From a virus: a stretch of 33,934 bases of DNA. Below the pieces are notes generated by a model. It ran no database searches, was not told the DNA's origin, and saw only the letters and a list, made by a program, of their open reading frames with translations. This document shows positions 30,252 through 33,934 of the stretch, piece after piece (within the stretch, counting starts at the first letter, position 1; each line of letters starts with the position of its first letter). The DNA is taken from the IMG/VR virus record IMGVR_UViG_3300026519_000042, positions 1 to 33,934 of that record. The stretch is one strand, 5' to 3'. A program made the translations under genes and the position numbers.

Positions 30252-30333
30252 GTGCCCTAAATGCGGATTTGTGCTAATCGTATTATTCTGCGCGCTTGCG
30301 CTGAATTTTCTTATCTGGCTGATATTCGGATGA
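30217..30333 (+). CDS. 38-residue zinc-knuckle plus membrane-helix protein
   Basis: ATG 30217 follows GTGGAGGTGAACC, a near-perfect ribosome site. It encodes MRRNPGPPWHNECPKCGF, then a single hydrophobic helix VLIVLFCALALNFLIWLIFG. The N-terminus has one C-P-K-C knuckle. It overlaps the gene before by 35 bp and the ninB start by ATGA. Positive charge before the helix suggests the short N-terminus stays in the cytoplasm. Function unknown. Confidence 0.7.
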   Translation: MRRNPGPPWHNECPKCGFVLIVLFCALALNFLIWLIFG

Positions 30334-30740
30334 GGAAGTCTCGCGTCATACGGACCGATGCGGACCGCGCCAGGGCCGCGAGGGCTATAGCGTCTCTCCC
30401 AGGAGACTGCGTATGGCGCGTGACCGTAGAGAAATACAGGAAAAACAGAAGCTTGCAGCAGAATTCATATCTCTGGGGCGTTGTGTACGAGTGCATCAGG
30501 CGACATGTCCTGGAGTCCACGGGAGAGATATACAGCGCAGAGGAGATACACGAGTGGTGCAAGCAGAAATTCTTGCCGGCAAAGATCGTGGATGTCGGAG
30601 GAGAGCGTCATATGATAACACGCAGCACGGCCACGCTGACCACGGTGGAGATGCAAGAGTACATCGACCAGGTCATCATGTGGGCTGCAGACAGGCTGGA
30701 GTGCATGATCCCGATGCCAGGGCAATACGATGATGTATAG
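30330..30740 (+). CDS. ninB: NinB-like recombination protein
   Basis: 136 residues from ATG 30330, which overlaps the small gene's stop. SLPGDCVWRVTVEKYRKNRS, QQNSYLWGVVYECIRRHV, and EEIHEWCKQKFLPAKIVDVG followed by STATLTTVEMQEYIDQVIMW are the family blocks of NinB (Orf), which binds single-stranded DNA and aids recombination with host or phage annealing proteins. An upstream in-frame ATG at 30261 is less likely because it ignores the overlap-type start. Confidence 0.88.
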   Translation: MRKSRVIRTDADRARAARAIASLPGDCVWRVTVEKYRKNRSLQQNSYLWGVVYECIRRHVLESTGEIYSAEEIHEWCKQKFLPAKIVDVGGERHMITRSTATLTTVEMQEYIDQVIMWAADRLECMIPMPGQYDDV

Positions 30741-30951
30741 CCCATCTGTTTATCCACCCGAGCCGCCCAGGGGCGGGACTCTGTCAGAGACGGAACACGT
30801 AGTAAAAACAATCGCTTGTGCGAAGAAGTGGTGGCCTGACGCGGATGAGTCATCGCTGCCGTTGACAATTCACCAGGCAACGACGAGCGATGGCAGGACG
30901 AGAGTGTCCGTCTACGACAGGCAGGGCAAGTTGAGGTATTCAAGGGGATGA
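30730..30951 (+). CDS. small hypothetical protein after ninB
   Basis: 73 residues; ATG 30730 overlaps the ninB end by 11 bp. A Pro-rich start (SPSVYPPEPPRGG) precedes ETEHVVKTIACAKKWWPDAD and TSDGRTRVSVYDRQGKLRYS, which could be a small helix-sheet fold. No family is recognised. The unresolved block at 30952-31307 begins after its stop. Confidence 0.55.
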   Translation: MMYSPSVYPPEPPRGGTLSETEHVVKTIACAKKWWPDADESSLPLTIHQATTSDGRTRVSVYDRQGKLRYSRG

Positions 30952-31029
30952 TGAGATGCGCCCCAATGGACTTGCATCCGCCAGGGGCGCGTGGCATTCT
31001 TGGTCGTGGCAAAAACAAGAACGTGGTCA

Positions 31030-31057
31030 ATCTTAACACTCTCCCACTTCTTGTCAA
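31030..31057 (-). promoter_or_regulatory. leftward (antisense) promoter candidate
   Basis: TTGACA (31057-31052), a 16-base spacer ending in TGT, then TAAGAT (31035-31030), an extended -10 type. It would transcribe against the ninB-side genes, and its transcript soon meets the 7-bp GC hairpin at 30990-30958. Confidence 0.5.
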
Positions 31058-31281
31058 CTGCCCCCGGACGGGTTATCAACGGTGGCGGGTCATCCACGAT
31101 GCGATGCGGCGGCACCGCTCTAAACAGTGTCTGGTTCCAGCCCAAGAAAGGGGTCACACGGCGCACTGCCCGGCTGGCTGTAACGGAAGCCTGTATCACC
31201 AGGCCCGGAGAGGAGGGGGACCCGAGTACGTCGCGGTGGGGTGTACCGGAGACGGAAAGGGCCGCCAGTCTATCTAAAATT

Positions 31282-31296
31282 AACACCAATAGTGCT
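31282..31296. promoter_or_regulatory. operator-like copy upstream of the resolvase gene
   Basis: AACACCAATAGTGCT matches AACACTAATAGTGTC of the early switch (27325-27339) at 12 of 15 positions, including the A-A-T centre and the TAGTG arm. It lies 20 bases before the resolvase start. Confidence 0.5.
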
Positions 31297-31316
31297 GTGG
31301 GAAAGGTGTGGATATT

Positions 31317-31805
31317 ATGTTGGTGATCGGCATCGACCCGGGCCTCGACGGCGCACTGGCAACCCTGTCTGAAGGGATCCTCCTGGACGTGATGGACATC
31401 CCGACATCCGCGAAGACTCACGGAACGGGGAGAGAGATCAATCCTCACATCCTCAGAGATGTGCTCAGATCCTGCACGGCGGGATATCCCAGGATCTCTA
31501 TCGTCATCGAGAGGGTATCCGCCAGGCCGGGACAGGGCGTCACCTCAATGTTCTCATTCGGTCGTTCTCTCGGCGTCATCGAGGGTGTGTGTGCGTGGAT
31601 CACCGCCGGCACGGCCTATGTCACGCCGCAGAAGTGGAAGACGAGCCTGGGGCTCAAGGGGAAGGACAAGGACGCCGCCAGAACACTCGCGATGCAGCTC
31701 TATCCGGAGTCTGCCGGATATCTGCGGCGGAAGAAGGATGTCGGTCGGGCAGACGCGATCCTGATCGCCCACTACTGGAGGGAAAAACATGTACAGAAAC
31801 AATAA
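31317..31805 (+). CDS. RuvC-like Holliday junction resolvase
   Basis: 162 residues from ATG 31317, with AAAGGTG upstream (a GTG at 31308 is the alternative). The RNase H-fold catalytic acids are visible: GID7PGLDGALA, IVIE65RV and VGRAD146AILIAH152. ARPGQGVTSMFSFGRSLGVI and VTPQKWKTSLGL match phage RuvC-like nucleases. It resolves recombination junctions and branched DNA before packaging, alongside Erf, YqaJ and NinB. Confidence 0.9.
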   Translation: MLVIGIDPGLDGALATLSEGILLDVMDIPTSAKTHGTGREINPHILRDVLRSCTAGYPRISIVIERVSARPGQGVTSMFSFGRSLGVIEGVCAWITAGTAYVTPQKWKTSLGLKGKDKDAARTLAMQLYPESAGYLRRKKDVGRADAILIAHYWREKHVQKQ

Positions 31806-32115
31806 GATACTTGATGCTGCGAGAGGGCAGCGATGTACGCTGAGGACCATCTACTGCAACCACGACTGGAGTACGACGGTTGCGTGCCACCTGCCGAAGC
31901 ACATCGCCGGAGGCGGGATGGGCATCAAGCCGCCGGACTATGCCGTCGTGTTTGCATGCTCCAGGTGCCACGATGCCCTGGACGGCAGGATAAGCGAGGG
32001 TGGCGAACTCGCAATCGTCGATCCGGATCTGCTGCTGAGAGCCTATGTCAGGACAATCGGAATACTGATCGAGGAGGGGATATGGCAAACCAGTGGACAC
32101 ACCCAAAAACCTTGA
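31789..32115 (+). CDS. YbcO-like (DUF1364) putative nuclease
   Basis: 108 residues, overlapping the resolvase by 17 bp. ARGQRCTLRTIYCNHDWSTT, CHLPKHIAGGGMGIKPPDYA and FACSRCHDALDGRISEG carry the family's spaced Cys/His residues and the G-G-G-M-G-x-K and C-x-x-C-H-D-x-L-D-G motifs. YbcO is a ninR-region protein with an HNH-like metal site and is considered a nuclease. It fits the phage recombination block. Confidence 0.87.
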   Translation: MYRNNKILDAARGQRCTLRTIYCNHDWSTTVACHLPKHIAGGGMGIKPPDYAVVFACSRCHDALDGRISEGGELAIVDPDLLLRAYVRTIGILIEEGIWQTSGHTQKP

Positions 32116-32294
32116 CAATCGATGGTAAAACAATGACATACTATGAGTGGTCCCGGGTATCCGGAGTCCACAAGGACACGATCAGGGAGCGCGTCGAGAG
32201 ATATGGCTGGGACCCGAAGCGGGCCGTATTCGAGCCGGCCAGGATGGGGAGACCACCGAAACCGAACCACCCCTGGAAGAGGTCGTACAAGTGA
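32082..32294 (+). CDS. small HTH protein with AT-hook-like tail
   Basis: 70 residues from ATG 32082, with GAGGAGGGGAT upstream, overlapping the YbcO gene by 34 bp. TLTIDGKTMTYYEWSRVSGV and HKDTIRERVERYGWDPKRAV form an 'I-D-G-x-x-x-T-x-x-E-W-x-x-x-S-G-V' HTH, common in phages. The end ARMGRPPKPNHP carries a GRP core with basic neighbours. It probably binds DNA; target unknown. Its stop overlaps the Q-like start (GTGA). Confidence 0.75.
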   Translation: MANQWTHPKTLTIDGKTMTYYEWSRVSGVHKDTIRERVERYGWDPKRAVFEPARMGRPPKPNHPWKRSYK

Positions 32295-32824
32295 TCGATA
32301 CATCAGACGCGGAGCTCGCCCTGCAGGCCTGGGGAGAGTGGATAGACCAGAAGGTCTCCAAGGACGAGCTGGGCTATCCCTCGCAATCCTCCACCTACAG
32401 CGTCATGACCTCGGCGCCACCGGTCGAAACCCGTGCCCGCGTCTGGTACTGCACCATCTGCGACGAGCGCCACGAGAAAAAGCCGAGGCGGTGCGTGAGG
32501 TGCGGCGAGAAGAAAACCGTGTCCAAGTGGGAGAAGGTCTGCCACGGGGCAGAGAAGAGAAAAACAAAAAGGAAATCAGAGCAATACCTCAAAGACAGCC
32601 CGCTGTGCGAGGCGATCGACGGGTTGCTCGCCATGCTCCCATCTGAGATGATGGACATCGTCCGCCTGCGATATCAGCGGGGCTACACAGGCCCGCTGAT
32701 CGCCCAGGTGACGCGTACCCCGCGCAGCACGATCGATATCGTGCTCCGAGACACGCGCCACCTGGTGCTCGGCATGATGCACGAGCAAAAAAAATCCCTC
32801 CGCTGGGGAGGGAAGAGAGGGTGA
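32291..32824 (+). CDS. Q-like late gene antitermination/transcription regulator
   Basis: 177 residues from GTG 32291. The opening ALQAWGEWIDQKVSKDELGY with the LGYPSQSS motif is typical of phage Q-type proteins. A zinc knuckle C54-x-x-C57 and C68-x-x-C71 follows, then a basic linker, and residues 106-160 form a sigma-region-4-like HTH (PSEMMDIVRLRYQRGYTGPL, TPRSTIDIVLRDT). It is the last gene of the early operon, upstream of a promoter-terminator pair, just as lambda Q. It should allow RNA polymerase to pass the late terminator. Confidence 0.8.
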   Translation: MIDTSDAELALQAWGEWIDQKVSKDELGYPSQSSTYSVMTSAPPVETRARVWYCTICDERHEKKPRRCVRCGEKKTVSKWEKVCHGAEKRKTKRKSEQYLKDSPLCEAIDGLLAMLPSEMMDIVRLRYQRGYTGPLIAQVTRTPRSTIDIVLRDTRHLVLGMMHEQKKSLRWGGKRG

Positions 32825-32986
32825 GGGCGTGGGCATAAACACCGCCACACAAACGGGGATTCACCTCAAATAATCAGGGATCAAGACTCAGAGATGAACC
32901 ACCTCTCGGACACCTCGTCCTCGTACCATACCATGCAACACCTTTAGGCAAATAATTTATCCCACGATATTCAGCAGCTTACGATC

Positions 32987-33015
32987 TTGACACACACAGC
33001 AGAGTAGTGTATGCC
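32987..33015 (+). promoter_or_regulatory. late promoter candidate (PR'-like)
   Basis: TTGACA (32987-32992), a 17-base spacer and TATGCC (33010-33015; weak -10). The start would be near 33022, giving a leader of about 66 bases that ends at the terminator. A perfect -35 with poor -10 is acceptable for an activator- or Q-dependent promoter. Confidence 0.6.
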
Positions 33016-33061
33016 GTCAACATGATCCCCAGCCTCGCCCCCTCCAGGACTCTCTCCCCGT

Positions 33062-33088
33062 CCCCGCCTGGAGCGGGGCTTTTTTTTT
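33062..33088 (+). terminator. strong late terminator (tR'-like) with alternative hairpin
   Basis: CCCCGC (33062-33067), loop CTGGA, GCGGGG (33073-33078), C, then nine T. Upstream, CTCCAGG (33042-33048) is exactly complementary to CCTGGAG (33067-33073), which overlaps the loop and both stem edges, so a competing fold exists. Confidence 0.92.
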
Positions 33089-33124
33089 GGGCTATTGGAC
33101 AGGTCGGGACGATAGGAGAAGACT

Positions 33125-33391
33125 ATGACTGGACATCGCTGGTGGGTTCCGAAAAATCCTAAGAAAAACACCGTCTTAGGAGTGCTTCACGCGGTCAAGA
33201 ACATACCGGTCGAGGCGCTGCGAATGCTGCTCAACCGCCTAGGGCTCAATCGCGATCTCGGGGGGAAGGACCTGGCTCGGCGGATCGTGGACGTAGCTGT
33301 GATCCTGCTCGGTATCGCGGCGCTGATCTGGCTGATCGGGGTGATCAGTGGTGATCCTGTCGGTGGTCCGCTGCGGAGGTGGTGGGAGTGA
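33125..33391 (+). CDS. small membrane protein, first late gene
   Basis: 88 residues, ribosome site AGGAGA. A basic N-terminus (HRWWVPKNPKKNTVLGVLHA, LLNRLGLNRDLGGKDLARR) precedes one long hydrophobic helix IVDVAVILLGIAALIWLIGV (about 55-74) and a short tail ending RRWWE. It overlaps the next gene by GTGA. It could be a virion membrane-interacting or lysis-related peptide; family not recognised. Confidence 0.7.
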   Translation: MTGHRWWVPKNPKKNTVLGVLHAVKNIPVEALRMLLNRLGLNRDLGGKDLARRIVDVAVILLGIAALIWLIGVISGDPVGGPLRRWWE

Positions 33392-33636
33392 GGTGGCTGC
33401 TGGACATTCTGGTCGCGTTGGACCAGCTCGTGAATGTAGTGCTGAAGTTGCCGCTCAACTGGTTGTTCGGTGTCAAGGGATTCGGTCACCCGGACGAGAC
33501 GATCAGTTCGGTGCTTGGGAAGCACTACCAAGTCTGCCGCCTGTGCCGGGCTGTCTGCCGGCTGCTAGCGCTGTTCGATGAGCGGCACTGCCGGCGAGCG
33601 ATTGAGTGGGATAGAGGTTATAAGGAGCACGGGTGA
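33388..33636 (+). CDS. conserved small phage protein, late operon
   Basis: 82 residues from GTG 33388, overlapping the stop before it; GTG 33379 is possible. LLDILVALDQLVNVVLKLPL is followed by GHPDETISSVLGKHYQVCRL, CRLLALFDERHCRRAIEWDR. The D-E-T-(I/L)-S motif followed by a basic helix and (D/E)-x-x-H-C-R-x-A-x-E is a conserved phage pattern known near late genes. Function unknown. Its stop overlaps the next gene (TGATG). Confidence 0.72.
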   Translation: MRWLLDILVALDQLVNVVLKLPLNWLFGVKGFGHPDETISSVLGKHYQVCRLCRAVCRLLALFDERHCRRAIEWDRGYKEHG

Positions 33637-33934
33637 TGGACTATGCGAGACTGCGGGACGAGCTGATGGCTGATCCCCTGGGCCGGGGCTACGGCTCGAT
33701 GAGTCCTGACCAGGCTGCGGCCTCGTTGATGACGGAGAATCGGACTGTGATCGAGGCGACGCAGGTCGGCGCGCTGGGCATCATGCGCGAGCTGGGGCCT
33801 GCGGCAGGGGCTGCGGTGCTGGATGCGCTGGAGGCTGCGAGTGCGTCGGACAGCCGCCTGCGATGGGTGATGCGGGAGCTGAGCACCGTCGGGATCGATC
33901 TGGGTCATCCAGTCACGAGGGCGACGATCCAGGA
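33636..33934 (+). CDS. 5' part of conserved phage virion-associated protein (continues at base 1)
   Basis: 99 codons and two bases are present. MDYARLRDELMADPLGRGYG, MSPDQAAASLMTENRTVIEA, and GHPVTRATIQ match a common phage protein (MxYxxLxxEL--DPLxRGYxxM--xxAAxxLN--NR). The expected ending lies at 1-60. The two parts are out of frame by one base if simply joined; a 2-base overlap (GA) or one missing base restores the frame. Total length would be about 118 residues. Function unknown. Confidence 0.8.
   Translation, partial: MDYARLRDELMADPLGRGYGSMSPDQAAASLMTENRTVIEATQVGALGIMRELGPAAGAAVLDALEAASASDSRLRWVMRELSTVGIDLGHPVTRATIQ

Larger units (their letters stand above)
30952..31316. other. unresolved block: no convincing gene, antisense promoter, operator copy
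   Basis: Several frames are open on both strands through high G+C, the longest rightward ones being 109 and 111 codons, and none looks like a known protein. A 26-residue frame from ATG 30956 (MRPNGLASARGAWHSWSWQK) has an AGGGG site and could be real. GCGCCCC/GGGGCGC (30958-30990) is a strong hairpin. A leftward promoter (31030-31057) and an operator-like site (31282-31296) lie inside. Confidence 0.5.
32825..33124 (+). other. late control gap without clear genes
   Basis: 300 bases between the Q-like gene and the first late gene. It contains the late promoter, its short leader and terminator. The first 150 bases hold only an AT-richer tract and a 17-codon leftward frame (32934-32881) that I do not accept as a gene. 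Confidence 0.7.

Noticed and set aside
30912-31448. 178-codon minus-strand frame
   Set aside because: Crosses the start of the resolvase gene and has no ribosome site or family features; kept only as part of the unresolved block.
32881-32934. 17-codon minus-strand frame MVWYEDEVSERWFISES with an AAAGGTG site
   Set aside because: Protein-like but too short to support; no neighbour on that strand.

Overview
The window reads as an essentially complete, short-tailed (P22-like) dsDNA phage genome of about 33.9 kb, cut open inside one gene. The same conserved virion gene starts near the right end and finishes in the first 60 bases, so the two ends are probably neighbours on a circular or circularly permuted molecule. 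The terminase, P22-type portal, P22-type coat, gp4/gp10-type tail factors, Erf annealase, NinB, YbcO and Q-like protein suggest a phage of Gram-negative bacteria, most likely Pseudomonadota. The host itself cannot be named from the sequence. No integrase or CI-type repressor was found.

Layout. (1) Late rightward block, 33125 to the end and on through 1-22630: small membrane and virion proteins, a LamG protein with EAFG repeats, terminase small and large subunits, portal, scaffold, coat, a strong terminator, head-completion and tail-hub proteins, a tail fibre with an S74 chaperone, ejection proteins including a 1700-residue metalloprotease-like polyvalent protein, then XhlA-like, M15 endolysin and holin genes. 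(2) Leftward block 26690-22594: five small early proteins (one with a weak pentapeptide-like start), Erf annealase, YqaJ exonuclease and a C5 DNA methyltransferase. (3) A regulatory centre at 26700-28030: a large G+C-rich putative structured RNA transcribed leftward, divergent promoters with operator-like inverted repeats, a Cro-like protein, a second structured element closed by a 16-bp stem, a tRNA with anticodon CAT, and a short promoter-leader-terminator unit. (4) Rightward early block 28035-32824: replication initiator with internal iterons, helicase-loader candidate, NinB, RuvC-like resolvase, YbcO-like nuclease and a Q-like regulator, followed by a late promoter and terminator.

How it fits together. 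The Cro-like protein probably acts at the 27.3 kb operators and perhaps at a matching site before the resolvase gene. The initiator, loader and iterons would start replication. Erf, the exonuclease, NinB and the resolvase would build concatemers for headful packaging. The Q-like protein would let transcription pass the terminator at 33.06-33.09 kb into the whole late block.

The most unusual items are the large leftward RNA at 26.7-27.2 kb; two small basic genes, one of a recognisable phage family, wholly embedded in another frame of the 5.1-kb polyvalent gene; the two further RNA elements around the tRNA; and the lambda-like iteron set in the initiator gene. All family calls rest on reading the sequence and recalling family features; no search was run.
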